Positions 15,704 to 24,845 are shown, counted from the first letter of the stretch. The stretch: DNA of 64,000 bases from Actinomadura xylanilytica (GCF_030283145.1 NZ_JASNWE010000001.1:1673751-1737750); one strand, 5' to 3'. Notes: a model not told the origin generated them from the sequence alone. Numbers and translations are program-made.

Positions 15704-17608
15704 TCAGGAGCGCTTTGGTGACGGCGTACCGGACGGCGCGCCGGCCGCGGCGAGGACATCGGGCCGCAGGACGTCGCGCAGCCGCTCGTAGGGCACCACG
15801 ATCGGCGTCCGCGACCGGACGCAGGCCATGCTGTAGCCCAGGTCGAACAGCGGGATGTGGAACTCGGCCCCCCGCTTGCCCAGCAGCAGGTCCGTCCCCT
15901 TCGAGAGGTTCTCGGCGGAGAGGTCCCGGGGGGTCGTCGGATCGGTCTCCCAGGGTTTCTCCTTGAAGCCCGATCCTCCTTGCTCGCACAGCGAGCCGCC
16001 GCCCGGCCCGTACCGCTCCAGCAGGCGGGTCAGCGTGCGGGCCCCCGCCGTGGTGATCACCGCGGGCAGCAGCAGGTCGCGCGTCTCCAGCTTCCGGCCG
16101 GTGGTCAGGTCGGCGTTGACGGTGAACGGCGAGCCCGTGTTCCTCTGGGTATCGGTGAACTGATAACGCACCGAGAAGAGCCGCGGGCCGGTGATCCCGG
16201 TCTCGTACGAGTCGGACGGGCGGAACGGGGTCGGCCGGTCCGAGGGCCCGCTGAACGACGCGATGTCGCCGGCGACGTCATCGGCCATCTCCTCCACCGC
16301 GTTCCTCAGCACCTTGTTGACGGCCGCCTCCACGGCGGGGCGGCCGAGGCCTGACACGCGCGGGTAGCTCAGCCTGACCTCGGTCGCCGGACGGTTGAAC
16401 GTCCTGGTGTGCCCGGCCCTGGTGACGGTGATCGCGGCGGCCCGCACCGTGGGCCGTCCATCCTGGCCGCCCTGGGGGCCGCTCACGGCGTAGACCCCGG
16501 CGCCGCCCGCCGCGACGGCCGCCGACGCGGCCACCGCGACCGCGACCTTGGCGCCGGTCGCCGCCAGCAGCCCGCCGCCCCCGGCCATCGCCCCGCCTGC
16601 CGCGGTACCGCCCGCCGCCGCCCCGCCGGCCGCAGTGCCGCCGGCCGCCGCCCCGCCTGCGACAGCCCCGCCGGCCGCCGTGCCGCCCGCCGCCACCGCG
16701 GTCGCGGCGGCGCCTCCCGCCGGGGCGAGGCCCGCGGCGATCAGCGGGAAGACCGCCGCGAGGGCCACCGCCGCCCCGGCCAGGGCGCGCACGCCCTGCC
16801 GCTCCCAGTCCGGGCCGTACGCCGCGCGGGCCGCCGTCTCCAGTTCGGCGACGAAGGCCGCGGCACCGGGCGGACGGTCCTCAGCGGACTTGGCCATTCC
16901 CCGGGCGACCAGGTCGCGCAGCGCCTCCGGTACCTCCCCGGCCGGGACGGGCCCGCTCAGATGACCCGCCGCCAGCGCCGCCACGTCGCCGCCCGCGTAC
17001 GGGCGGTGCCCGGTGACGCACTCGAAGAACACGCAGGTCGCCGCGTACACGTCGGTCTCGGGCGAGGCGGGGCGCTTCCGCCACTGCTCGGGGGCCATGT
17101 AGGCGGGCGTGCCGGCCCCGGCGCCCTCCCCGGCGAACGTCGCGATCCCGAAGTCGATCAGCTTGCTCAGCCCGTCGGCCTGGACGACGACGTTCGCGGG
17201 CTTGTAGTCGCGGTGCACCACGCCGGCGTCGTGCGCCGCCGCCAGGCCCAGCAGCGACCCCTTGAGCACGGTCAGCGCGGCCTCGGGCGCCAGCGTTCCG
17301 TGCTCGGCCAGGACGGTCCGGAGCGGGACCCCGTTCACCGCCTCCATCACCAGCGCGCAGCCGTCCGTGCCGGACACGAACCGGTAGAGCCGGACCACGT
17401 GCGGGTCGGTCACCCGGCCGAGCATGACCGCCTCGTCGCGCAGCCGCTCGACCGCGGCCTCGTCACCGTCCCGCCGGGTCAGGTACTTGATCGCCACCGG
17501 GGTGCCGGCGGTGGCGTGGCGGGCCAGCACGACCCGGCCCTGCGCGCCCGAGCCGAGCTCGCGGACCTCGGTGAACCCCTCGACCCGCCATCGATCGCCC
17601 ATCCGCAC
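15704..17608 (-). CDS. Ser/Thr protein kinase with C-terminal sensor-like domain
   Basis: A 634-residue Hanks-type kinase. The Gly loop is LGSGAQGRV, Lys41 is in VAIKYL, the catalytic loop is VHRDYKPANV (Asp134; Tyr in place of the usual Leu), and DFG is IDFGIATF with Asp152. After the kinase come a hydrophobic segment (about 275-300), seven GGxAA-type pentapeptides, a second hydrophobic segment (about 360-385), and a ~240-residue domain resembling RsiV/DUF3298 regions. That domain is shared with the lipoprotein encoded directly upstream (17737-18537), notably DLxxGxxLExxDL and a C-terminal LLAAAGA/VLAAAGA. With two membrane segments the domain side is uncertain. GTG at 17608 or ATG at 17602 may start it. 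Confidence 0.87.
   Translation of the reverse strand: MRMGDRWRVEGFTEVRELGSGAQGRVVLARHATAGTPVAIKYLTRRDGDEAAVERLRDEAVMLGRVTDPHVVRLYRFVSGTDGCALVMEAVNGVPLRTVLAEHGTLAPEAALTVLKGSLLGLAAAHDAGVVHRDYKPANVVVQADGLSKLIDFGIATFAGEGAGAGTPAYMAPEQWRKRPASPETDVYAATCVFFECVTGHRPYAGGDVAALAAGHLSGPVPAGEVPEALRDLVARGMAKSAEDRPPGAAAFVAELETAARAAYGPDWERQGVRALAGAAVALAAVFPLIAAGLAPAGGAAATAVAAGGTAAGGAVAGGAAAGGTAAGGAAAGGTAAGGAMAGGGGLLAATGAKVAVAVAASAAVAAGGAGVYAVSGPQGGQDGRPTVRAAAITVTRAGHTRTFNRPATEVRLSYPRVSGLGRPAVEAAVNKVLRNAVEEMADDVAGDIASFSGPSDRPTPFRPSDSYETGITGPRLFSVRYQFTDTQRNTGSPFTVNADLTTGRKLETRDLLLPAVITTAGARTLTRLLERYGPGGGSLCEQGGSGFKEKPWETDPTTPRDLSAENLSKGTDLLLGKRGAEFHIPLFDLGYSMACVRSRTPIVVPYERLRDVLRPDVLAAAGAPSGTPSPKRS
16593..16697 (-). 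repeat. Seven 15-bp units encoding Gly-Gly-x-Ala-Ala pentapeptides
   Basis: Seven tandem, slightly diverged 15-bp units lie inside the kinase gene and encode GGTAA, GGAVA, GGAAA and similar pentapeptides between its two hydrophobic segments. Copy number may vary between strains by slippage, changing linker length without breaking the frame. Confidence 0.8.
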
Positions 17609-17736
17609 ACCCGCCCGTCAGTCCGTTCGCCCGTCGGTTCGACCGTCCGCGCCCGTCGCGCTGTCCGTCGCCCGTCGCCCTGTCCGTCCGCTCGCCGGTG
17701 CGTCGCGCGTCCCGTCCGCCCAGGCCGGGCGGGTGG

Positions 17737-18537
17737 TCACTTCGCGCCCGCCGCGGCGAGGAGGCGGGGGTAGATCTCGGGCTTGATCAGGTCCTTCACC
17801 TTGGAGTACGGCGCGGTGAAGGTGAAGTTGTTGCAGTCGGTGCCCGTGGTGGACCAGATGAGCTCCATGCCCTGCGGGGTGAACAGCACCCCGGCGGGCG
17901 CGGGCGACTCGATCGGGTCGCCGTCGCGCTTGCCCGGGGAGAAGTCCTTGCGCTGCGGGACCTCCAGCTCGCAGTCCGTCCAGTCGTCCTTGGGACCCGA
18001 CAGCCGGTCGAACAGCTTCTTCAGCCCGTCCTCGCCCAGCGTCTTGGAGGTGAACAGGTCCTCGGGCTCCAGGACCTTCCCGGCCTTGAGGTCGACGGTG
18101 ACCGGGACGGTGGGCAGCCCGCCCTCGCCGTCGTAGCAGGGCACCATCTGGATGGCGTTGGCGACCGACACCACCTCGCCGCGCAGCCCCATCCGCACGT
18201 TGGTCTGGATGACGCTGGAACGCCCCCCGCACTCGGCGCGCTGCTCCTTGAGCAGGGTGGCGCCGGCCCACTGGACCGCCCAGTCGAGGGGGCTGCGCAG
18301 GGCCTGGTCGAGCCGCTTGGCCGCGGCGGCGTCGGGCAGCCCGGCGATCTTCACGTACTGGGCGTTCTTGAGCTGGACCTTCTGCTCGGGATGGGACGTG
18401 TTGTCCTGCTCGACGAGCGGGCCGTCGGCCGGCCTCCCCCGCCCCTTCGCGCCGTCCGATGAGGAGCAGCCGGACGCCCCGGCCACCGTCGCGGCGACCG
18501 CCGCCACGGCCAGCACGCCCTTCAACCTCGCCCGCAT
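17737..18537 (-). CDS. Lipoprotein sharing the kinase's C-terminal domain
   Basis: This 266-residue protein has a lipoprotein signal peptide: MRARLKGVLAV, hydrophobic core and lipobox VAGASGC (Cys24). The mature part aligns with the C-terminal region of the kinase at 15704-17608, for example VTVDLKAGKVLEPEDLF against VNADLTTGRKLETRDLL, and PEIYPRLLAAAGAK against RPDVLAAAGAP. It contains six further Cys residues that could form disulfides outside the cell. It lies 128 bp upstream of the kinase on the same strand. A shared ligand or a decoy/sensor relation is inference. Confidence 0.82.
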   Translation of the reverse strand: MRARLKGVLAVAAVAATVAGASGCSSSDGAKGRGRPADGPLVEQDNTSHPEQKVQLKNAQYVKIAGLPDAAAAKRLDQALRSPLDWAVQWAGATLLKEQRAECGGRSSVIQTNVRMGLRGEVVSVANAIQMVPCYDGEGGLPTVPVTVDLKAGKVLEPEDLFTSKTLGEDGLKKLFDRLSGPKDDWTDCELEVPQRKDFSPGKRDGDPIESPAPAGVLFTPQGMELIWSTTGTDCNNFTFTAPYSKVKDLIKPEIYPRLLAAAGAK

Positions 18538-18793
18538 ACGTCTCCGTTCTTCTCGCCGTCCCGGGTGCTCCCGCGGATTCTGGCGGATCCAAGAATGTCA
18601 GGATCCGACCCGGAACGGGGGTCCGGACCGTCGAACGGAAGATCCATTAGCGCCATCTTTTGTCCGGATGTGGCCGCTTCACCGGCCCCGTCCGGCCCGT
18701 CCGGACGTCCCGTGTGCGTTCCTGGCAAGGCCTGCCGGACGGGGGGCATGGAATACCACGCGAGGGGGAACCGTTAACACTGGTGATCGGCTA
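18538..18793. other. Divergent intergenic region between lipoprotein and helicase genes
   Basis: No gene is visible. The region separates the lipoprotein gene (minus) from the DEAD-box helicase (plus). The section around 18765-18800 is A/T-richer and leads into the promoter described at 18794-18823. I find no convincing promoter for the lipoprotein. Confidence 0.4.
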
Positions 18794-18823
18794 TTGGTGT
18801 AGACAATCAACGGTCGGTACACT
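18794..18823 (+). promoter_or_regulatory. Putative helicase promoter with ~265-nt leader
   Basis: TTGGTG (18794-18799) and TACACT (18818-18823) are separated by 18 bp, a fair vegetative promoter. Transcription from about 18830 would leave a leader of about 265 nt before the probable CTG start at 19093. Long leaders are a known site of control for DEAD-box helicase genes; no structure was verified here. Confidence 0.45.
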
Positions 18824-19092
18824 GCGTGGCGGAGTGTGACCGCACGCAGCCACAGCGAGTGACTGCATCTCAACCCCTGACTGCGGTCGCCGAGAAATTT
18901 GATCGACGGCTGGTCCCTCCCGCGCGAGCGCGCGGTCACGGAAAGCGACCGGCGGGCCCGCGACAGACGCCGAGCCCGACCGGCACGGACCGTGTCCTTG
19001 AACGGCCTGGCCCATCGGCATCCGGCCCCGCCGGGCACCGAGCAGCGCCGCACCGGGGAGCGAGGACCCCGCACTTTTGGAGGCTGAAAGCC

Positions 19093-20712
19093 CTGACTAC
19101 CTTTCTAGAACTCGGGGTCGTACCCGAGATAGCCGATGCCCTGCGAGCCGAGGGCATCGTCGAAGCGTTCCCCATCCAGGAGCTCGCCCTGCCGATCGCG
19201 CTGGGCGGCCATGACATCATCGGACAGGCCCGCACGGGCACCGGCAAGACGCTCGCCTTCGGCGCGGCGCTGCTCCAGCGCATCGAGCACGGCGGCAAGA
19301 AGCCGCAGGCCCTGGTCGTCGCGCCGACCCGTGAACTGGCCCTCCAGGTCACCGACGACCTGCTGGTCGCCGGCGGCAAGCTCGGCAGCCGCGTGCTGTC
19401 GGTGTATGGCGGGCGGGCCTACGAACCGCAGATCGAGGCGCTCCGCGAGGGCGTCGACGTCGTCGTCGGCACCCCGGGCCGGCTGCTCGACCTGGTCAAG
19501 CAGAAGCACCTGGACCTGTCGCAGGTCGGCATCCTGGTGCTCGACGAGGCCGACCGGATGCTCGACCTGGGCTTCCTGCCCGACATCGAGCGGATCGTCG
19601 AGCGGATCCCCAAGCAGCGCCAGACCATGCTGTTCTCGGCCACCATGCCGGGCGAGATCGTGGCGCTGTCGCGCCGCTACCTGACTCGGCCGACCAACGT
19701 GCGGGCCGAGTCGCACAGCGAGTCCGAGGCCACCCCGCAGGTCGTCCAGCACGTCTTCCAGGCGCACCAGATGGACAAGCCCGAGATGGTGGCCCGGCTG
19801 CTCCAGGCCGAGGGCCATGGGCTGACCATGGTGTTCTGCCAGACCAAGCGGGCCTGTGACCGGGTCGCCGCCGATCTCGTCCAGCGCGGGTTCTCCGCGG
19901 CGGCCGTGCACGGCGACCTCGGGCAGGGCCAGCGCGAGCGGGCGCTCCGCGCGTTCCGCAGCGGCAAGATCGACGTGCTGGTCGCCACCGACGTGGCGGC
20001 GCGCGGGCTCGACGTGGACGACGTCACGCACGTGGTCAACTTCGAGTGCCCCGACAGCGCCGACACCTACGTGCACCGCATCGGCCGCACCGGTCGCGCG
20101 GGCAAGGAGGGCATCTCGGTCACGCTGGTCGACTGGGCCGACCTGACCCGGTGGAAGCTGATCAACAGCACCCTCGACCTGCCGTTCGCCACCCCGGAGG
20201 AGACCTACTCCACCTCCGAGCACTTCTTCACCGCGCTGGGGATCCCGGCCGGCACCAAGGGCAAGCTCCCCAAGGAGCAGCGCGGCGAGCGGGCCGGGCT
20301 GGACGCCGAGGAGCTGGAGGACATCGGCGAGACCGGCAAGACCCGCTCGACCGGACGGAGCGGCGGCCACGACCGCGGCAACGACCGCGATCACGAAGAG
20401 GAGCGCGAGCGGCCCCGGCGGCGCACCAAGCGCCCCCGCTCCCGGACCCGCGGCGGCAGGCCCGTCGAGGCCGGCGCGGACGGCGCGGACGGCGGCGAGC
20501 CGAAGGCGGCGAGCACGTCCGGCACCAAGGCCGCCTCCGGAACGGCGGGCGCCGCGGGCAGTGGCCCGGGGCAGGACGACGGCGGCCAGAACGCCGCGTC
20601 CGACCAGGCCGCGACCGAGCGCAAGCGGAGCCGGCCCCGTCGCCGGACCCGTGCCGGCAAGCCGTCCGGCGACGGCGCCCCGGCAGCCGCCGAGGCATCG
20701 CCGACCGCCTGA
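19093..20712 (+). CDS. rhlE: DEAD-box ATP-dependent RNA helicase
   Basis: A 539-residue helicase. Q motif FPIQELALPIALGG, motif I ARTGTGKT, Ia APTRELALQV, motif II VLDEADRMLDLGF, motif III SATMP, and motif VI HRIGRTGRAG are all present; a basic, low-complexity tail (about 400-539) follows. Such enzymes unwind RNA during decay and ribosome assembly. The start is a problem: GGAGG at 19079-19083 precedes CTG at 19093 by 9 nt, giving LTTFLELGVVPEIA, which is the family N-terminus. No ATG, GTG or TTG lies between there and the Q motif. An ATG at 18826 would add ~89 low-complexity residues and sits at the predicted transcription start. Confidence 0.9.
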   Translation: MTTFLELGVVPEIADALRAEGIVEAFPIQELALPIALGGHDIIGQARTGTGKTLAFGAALLQRIEHGGKKPQALVVAPTRELALQVTDDLLVAGGKLGSRVLSVYGGRAYEPQIEALREGVDVVVGTPGRLLDLVKQKHLDLSQVGILVLDEADRMLDLGFLPDIERIVERIPKQRQTMLFSATMPGEIVALSRRYLTRPTNVRAESHSESEATPQVVQHVFQAHQMDKPEMVARLLQAEGHGLTMVFCQTKRACDRVAADLVQRGFSAAAVHGDLGQGQRERALRAFRSGKIDVLVATDVAARGLDVDDVTHVVNFECPDSADTYVHRIGRTGRAGKEGISVTLVDWADLTRWKLINSTLDLPFATPEETYSTSEHFFTALGIPAGTKGKLPKEQRGERAGLDAEELEDIGETGKTRSTGRSGGHDRGNDRDHEEERERPRRRTKRPRSRTRGGRPVEAGADGADGGEPKAASTSGTKAASGTAGAAGSGPGQDDGGQNAASDQAATERKRSRPRRRTRAGKPSGDGAPAAAEASPTA

Positions 20713-20717
20713 CCCGC

Positions 20718-20735
20718 GGGCGCCTTCGGGCGCCC
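20718..20735 (+). terminator. UUCG-tetraloop terminator after the helicase
   Basis: GGGCGCC-TTCG-GGCGCCC (20718-20735) is a perfect 7-bp stem with the stable C(UUCG)G tetraloop, 5 bp past the stop. A second imperfect stem (20750-20760 with 20771-20781, one mismatch) follows. No T-run. Confidence 0.7.
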
Positions 20736-20877
20736 CGGGCCCGGCCACTGCGAGATCACGAGAATCCACCCGTGGTCTCGCGGTACGCCCGGTCAGCATG
20801 AATGTCTTTCATGTTCGTTATCGGGGCGACATCCGATCGCAGCCCTCCCGTAATCATGCGGCCGGACGCTACTCGGC

Positions 20878-22956
20878 ATGAGCACAGGCCCGTCCCGCCG
20901 TTCCCTCCTCGCCTCCGGCGCCGCCGTCGCCGGGGGCGCCGCCGCCGCCTCCCTGCTGCCCCCCTCGGTGCACGCCGCCCTCGCCCGCCCGCTCCCGCCC
21001 GGCGGGCTCGGCGCGATCGAGCACGTGGTCTTCCTGATGCAGGAGAACCGCTCGTTCGACCACTACTTCGGCACGCTGCGCGGGGTCCGCGGATTCGCCG
21101 ACCGCAACGCCGTCGAGCTGCCCGACGGGCATCCGGTGTTCGAGCAGCCCGGCCTGCTGCGGCACGTCAAGCCGTTCCTCGCCCGCGACGCGATCGGGCA
21201 CGGCCCGCTCACCGACGTCAACTACATCTCCGGGCTGGACCACTCCTGGGACGGCGGGCAGCGGGCCCGCGGGAACGGCTGGCACAACGGCTGGATCGCC
21301 GCCAAGCTGATGCCCACGATGGTCCACTACGACCACCGCGACCTGCCGTTCCAGTACGAGCTGGCCGACACCTTCACCATCTGCGACGCCTACCACTCCT
21401 CGGTGTTCGGGCCGACCAACCCCAACCGGACCTACCACTGGACCGGCACCATCGGGTCCGAGCCGGACGGCCGCCGCGCGATCGAGAACGACGCCTACGC
21501 CGAGGCCACCCACCCCGGCTACGCCCTCACCTCCTACGCCGAACGGCTCTCCGCTGCGGGCCGTACCTGGCGCGTCTACCAGGAGTGGGACAACTTCACC
21601 GACAACTCGCTGGAGTTCCTGACCACGTTCAAGAAGATCATGCGGAAGGCGCTCGCGCCGGCCGGGTCGTACCAGAGCCTCACCGACTTCTACGGCGCGG
21701 TCGGCAAGGCCGGGGCGGACGAGCGCAAACGGCTGCTGGCCGCCCTCGACCAGGGCGTCGCCGCGCTGCCGGCCGCCGAGCGCGAGCTGTTCGAGCGGGC
21801 GCTGCGGCGGGTGGAGGGCGGCACGCTGGGCGCCGCGTTCCGGGCCGACGTCGCCGCGGGGCGGCTGCCCGAGGTGTCCTACATCGTGGCGTCGGCCGCC
21901 GAGTCCGAGCACCCGGGCTCCGGCAGCCCGATCCAGGGCGCGGGCATCACCTACCAGGTGCTCGACGCGATCGCCTCACACCCGAGCGTCTGGGAGTCGA
22001 CGGCGGTCTTCCTGCTGTTCGACGAGAACGACGGCTACTTCGACCACGTCCCGCCGCCGCTGCCGCCCGCGGACGCGGACGGCGAGCACGTGGACGGCAA
22101 GCCCATCGGGCTGGGCTTCCGGGTCCCGATGACCGTGGTCTCGCCGTGGTCGGCGGGCGGCCACGTGTGCTCGGAGGTGTTCGACCACACCTCCACGATC
22201 CGGTTCCTGGAGCGGTGGCTGGGCGTCCGCGAGCCCAACATCAGCCCCTGGCGCCGCACCGTCGCGGGCGACCTGACCTCGGCGTTCGACTTCCAGCGGG
22301 CCGCCCGCCCGCAGACTCCGGCGCGGCCGGGGAAGCCGCCGCAGTTCCACTTCCGCTGGCCGCCGCTGCCCCCGGTCGCGCAGAAGGGCCCGGCGCCCGA
22401 GCCCGGTACCCGTCCCGCCCGGCCCCTCCCGTACCGGCCCGAGGCGTCCGCGCGGCTGGAGGGCGGCGCGCTGACCGTCACCCTGGACGGACGGGGCGCC
22501 CGCCCGTCCCATTTCGCGCTCTACCCGTACGCGAAGGAGTTCGGCACCCCGCGCCACTTCGACGTGTCGGGACGGCGCACAGAGCGGATCACGCCCGCGG
22601 GCGGCCACTACCGGCTCACCCTCACCGGGGCGAACGGGTTCCGCCGCGAGTTCGCCGGTGCGACGGCCGGACCGGCGGCCACGGCGGCGGTGGCCTCGGC
22701 CGGGACGGCGGACGCCCGACATCTCGTGATCACACTGGCGAACCCGGGGTCCCGTCCGCTCACGTTCACGCTCGCGGCGCTGGCGTACGGCACGGCCGCC
22801 CGGAAGGTGACCGTCGCGCCCGGCCGCCGCGCCACCGTCCAGTGGCGGACCCGGCACGGCTGGTACGACGTGGAGATCAAGACCGCCGAGGACACCGCGT
22901 TCCGGCGCCGCCTGATGGGCCATCTGGAGAACGGCCGGGCGAGCGTCTCCGGCTAG
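20878..22956 (+). CDS. plcC: Phosphocholine-specific phospholipase C, Tat-exported
   Basis: A 692-residue acid-phosphatase-like phosphoesterase (bacterial PLC family). The N-terminus carries a Tat signal (SRRSLLASGAAVAGG). The catalytic domain begins IEHVVFLMQENRSFDHYFGTLRG, with the conserved nucleophile region ENRSFDH, and continues through VFGPTNPNRTYHWTG and LLFDENDGYFDHVPPP. Two C-terminal Ig-like repeats follow (about 490-685), as in P. aeruginosa and mycobacterial PLCs. It hydrolyses phosphatidylcholine or sphingomyelin outside the cell, releasing phosphocholine. Its gene name is by family analogy. It converges on the GDPD-like gene, which could act on related head-group products. Confidence 0.9.
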   Translation: MSTGPSRRSLLASGAAVAGGAAAASLLPPSVHAALARPLPPGGLGAIEHVVFLMQENRSFDHYFGTLRGVRGFADRNAVELPDGHPVFEQPGLLRHVKPFLARDAIGHGPLTDVNYISGLDHSWDGGQRARGNGWHNGWIAAKLMPTMVHYDHRDLPFQYELADTFTICDAYHSSVFGPTNPNRTYHWTGTIGSEPDGRRAIENDAYAEATHPGYALTSYAERLSAAGRTWRVYQEWDNFTDNSLEFLTTFKKIMRKALAPAGSYQSLTDFYGAVGKAGADERKRLLAALDQGVAALPAAERELFERALRRVEGGTLGAAFRADVAAGRLPEVSYIVASAAESEHPGSGSPIQGAGITYQVLDAIASHPSVWESTAVFLLFDENDGYFDHVPPPLPPADADGEHVDGKPIGLGFRVPMTVVSPWSAGGHVCSEVFDHTSTIRFLERWLGVREPNISPWRRTVAGDLTSAFDFQRAARPQTPARPGKPPQFHFRWPPLPPVAQKGPAPEPGTRPARPLPYRPEASARLEGGALTVTLDGRGARPSHFALYPYAKEFGTPRHFDVSGRRTERITPAGGHYRLTLTGANGFRREFAGATAGPAATAAVASAGTADARHLVITLANPGSRPLTFTLAALAYGTAARKVTVAPGRRATVQWRTRHGWYDVEIKTAEDTAFRRRLMGHLENGRASVSG

Positions 22957-23021
22957 CGGACCTCCCCCGCGCCGCCCCTCCACGTACGTCCGCGCGCCCT
23001 GGTCGTACTGCCCGGGGACAC

Positions 23022-23756
23022 CTAGTCGCGGTCCCGAGGGCGGTCGCGGGGGCGGTAGCGGTCGCGGAGCGTCAAGGCGGCGGACGGATGGTCGGTGACC
23101 AGCACCGCCACCCGCGGGTCGGCGAGGAAGCGGCGCATCAGCGATTCGGCGTTGACCGTCCAGATCATCGCGGGGATGCCGGCGCGGGCGCACTGCCCCA
23201 GCACGCCGATGCGGGCCAGCCGGTGGTTGAGCGCCACCATGTCGGCGCCGGCGCGGCGGACGAAGGGCAGCGGGGCGAAGTTGCTGACCGCGTCCCGCTC
23301 CCAGAGGTTGCGGCCCACCGAAAGAGCGGTCTTGACCTGCGGAAACGCCTTCTTGATCTCGGCGATCGAGGTGGCCTCCCCGGTGGTGACCACGAAACCG
23401 TCCGGGCCGAACGCCTCCAGGGCGAGCCCGGTCATCTCGTGCTCGCAGCCGCGCTCCTTGAGGTCGAGGTGGCCGCGGGTGCGGCCGGCCATGATCTCCA
23501 GGGCGTCGGTGACCAGCGGCACCGGCTGCTCGGACAGTTCTTGGACCCGGTCGTAGGTCAGGCGGTTCAGCGGGAGGCCGGCCACGGCCGGATCGTGGTG
23601 CACGACCAGCCGGGCGTCAGCGGTGCGGCGCACGTCGATCTCGACGTACTCGGCGCCCGAGCCGACGGCTTCGCGCAGCCCCGCCAGGCCCGCCCTGTCG
23701 CGCCGGTGCGCGGACACGGCCGTCAGCACGGCTCGTCCGGACACGGGAACCGGCAT
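23022..23756 (-). CDS. Glycerophosphodiester phosphodiesterase-like protein
   Basis: A 244-residue GDPD-fold protein. VEIDVRRTADARLVVHHDP matches the ElD...HD metal-site block, and LDLKERGCE and PAMIWTVNAE match later barrel strands. The first block, normally HRG followed by EN, reads SAHRRDRAGLAGL here; the His is kept but the Gly and the EN pair are not. There is no signal peptide. Activity on glycerophosphodiesters is therefore probable but not certain. The start is ATG at 23756. The last residues are Arg/Asp-rich repeats (RPRDRPRDRD). Confidence 0.82.
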   Translation of the reverse strand: MPVPVSGRAVLTAVSAHRRDRAGLAGLREAVGSGAEYVEIDVRRTADARLVVHHDPAVAGLPLNRLTYDRVQELSEQPVPLVTDALEIMAGRTRGHLDLKERGCEHEMTGLALEAFGPDGFVVTTGEATSIAEIKKAFPQVKTALSVGRNLWERDAVSNFAPLPFVRRAGADMVALNHRLARIGVLGQCARAGIPAMIWTVNAESLMRRFLADPRVAVLVTDHPSAALTLRDRYRPRDRPRDRD

Positions 23757-23833
23757 GCCTGCACGGGACGGACGCTACCACCAAAGGCCGTTGACCGGTG
23801 TGCGCGGAGGCGGATTTAGTATGGTGGCGACCT

Positions 23834-24712
23834 GTGAGTACGCCCCGATTCCTGACCCTGCCCCCCGGCGTCCGCCGGACGACCGTCGAGACCTCCCGCG
23901 GCGCCTTCGCGGCTTTGGAGGCCCTCCCCGGGTCGGGCGTACCCGATCGCCTCTCCGCCCTCCTGGTGCCCGGCTACACCGGCAGCAAGGAGGACTTCAT
24001 CGCGGTCCTGCACACGCTCGCCGCGTCCGGCCGCCGCGTCGTGGCGATCGACATGCGGGGGCAGTGCGAGACCGCGGGGCCGGACGACCCGGCCGCCTAC
24101 ACCAAGTCCGCGCTGGGCGCCGATCTGGCCGCGCTGATCGAGGTGCTCGGCCCCGAGCCGGTGCACCTGGTCGGGCACTCCTTCGGCGGGCTGGTGGCCC
24201 GCGAGACGGTGCTCGCCGGGACCGTCCCGCCCGCCTCGGTCACGCTGATGAGCTCGGGCCCGGCCGCGGTGACCGGCCAGGCCGCCGCCAAGGCGCGGGC
24301 GCTGCGCGACGCCCTGCCGCAGCTCGGCATGGAGCAGATCTGGGCGCTCAGCATGGAGCCGGACGCGGCCCGCCGCGGGCTGCCCGCGGAGATCGTCGGC
24401 TTCTTGAAGCGGCGCACCCTCGGCAACTCCGAGGCCGGGCTGGTGGCCATGGCCGGCGAACTGCTGTCGGCGCCCGACCGGGTCGACGAGCTGGCCAAGA
24501 CGGCCGAGGACACCGGACTCCGGACGCTGGTGCTGTACGGCGAGGACGACGACGTCTGGGATCCGCGCGAGCAGGCCGCGATGGCCGAGCGGCTGGACGC
24601 CGACCGGGTCGTCATCCCGGGCGCCGCGCACTCGCCCGCCGTGGACGCCCCGGAGACCACCGCGAGCGCGCTCACCGACTTCTGGAACCACGCCGAGCGC
24701 TGCGTGCGCTGA
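23834..24712 (+). CDS. Alpha/beta-hydrolase
   Basis: A 292-residue alpha/beta-hydrolase fold protein. LLVPGYTGSKEDF holds the oxyanion turn, the nucleophile elbow is LVGHSFGGLVA (G-H-S-F-G), the acid is in LYGEDDDVWDP, and the catalytic His is in PGAAHSPAVDAP. It is probably an esterase or lipase; substrate unknown. GTG at 23834 fits the conserved start best. A TAGTAT hexamer at 23817-23822 lies 11 nt upstream, so the mRNA leader is very short. An earlier in-frame GTG at 23798 would add 12 residues across that promoter-like site. Confidence 0.87.
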   Translation: MSTPRFLTLPPGVRRTTVETSRGAFAALEALPGSGVPDRLSALLVPGYTGSKEDFIAVLHTLAASGRRVVAIDMRGQCETAGPDDPAAYTKSALGADLAALIEVLGPEPVHLVGHSFGGLVARETVLAGTVPPASVTLMSSGPAAVTGQAAAKARALRDALPQLGMEQIWALSMEPDAARRGLPAEIVGFLKRRTLGNSEAGLVAMAGELLSAPDRVDELAKTAEDTGLRTLVLYGEDDDVWDPREQAAMAERLDADRVVIPGAAHSPAVDAPETTASALTDFWNHAERCVR

Positions 24713-24845
24713 CCTGACCGTTCGCCCCCGCGAGCCCGCCCGGAGGGGGCCGGGGGTGCGCCCGCGTCCGAGTAATGACACACTTACTTCAGTTTGTCTC
24801 ACGCTGATGCGGGGAGCCCCTCCCCCACGAGCTGGCGAGGTGCGA

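Noticed and set aside
18826..19092. N-terminal extension of the DEAD-box helicase from ATG 18826
   Set aside because: The added ~89 residues are low-complexity, the ATG lies at the predicted transcription start, and a GGAGG points to CTG 19093.
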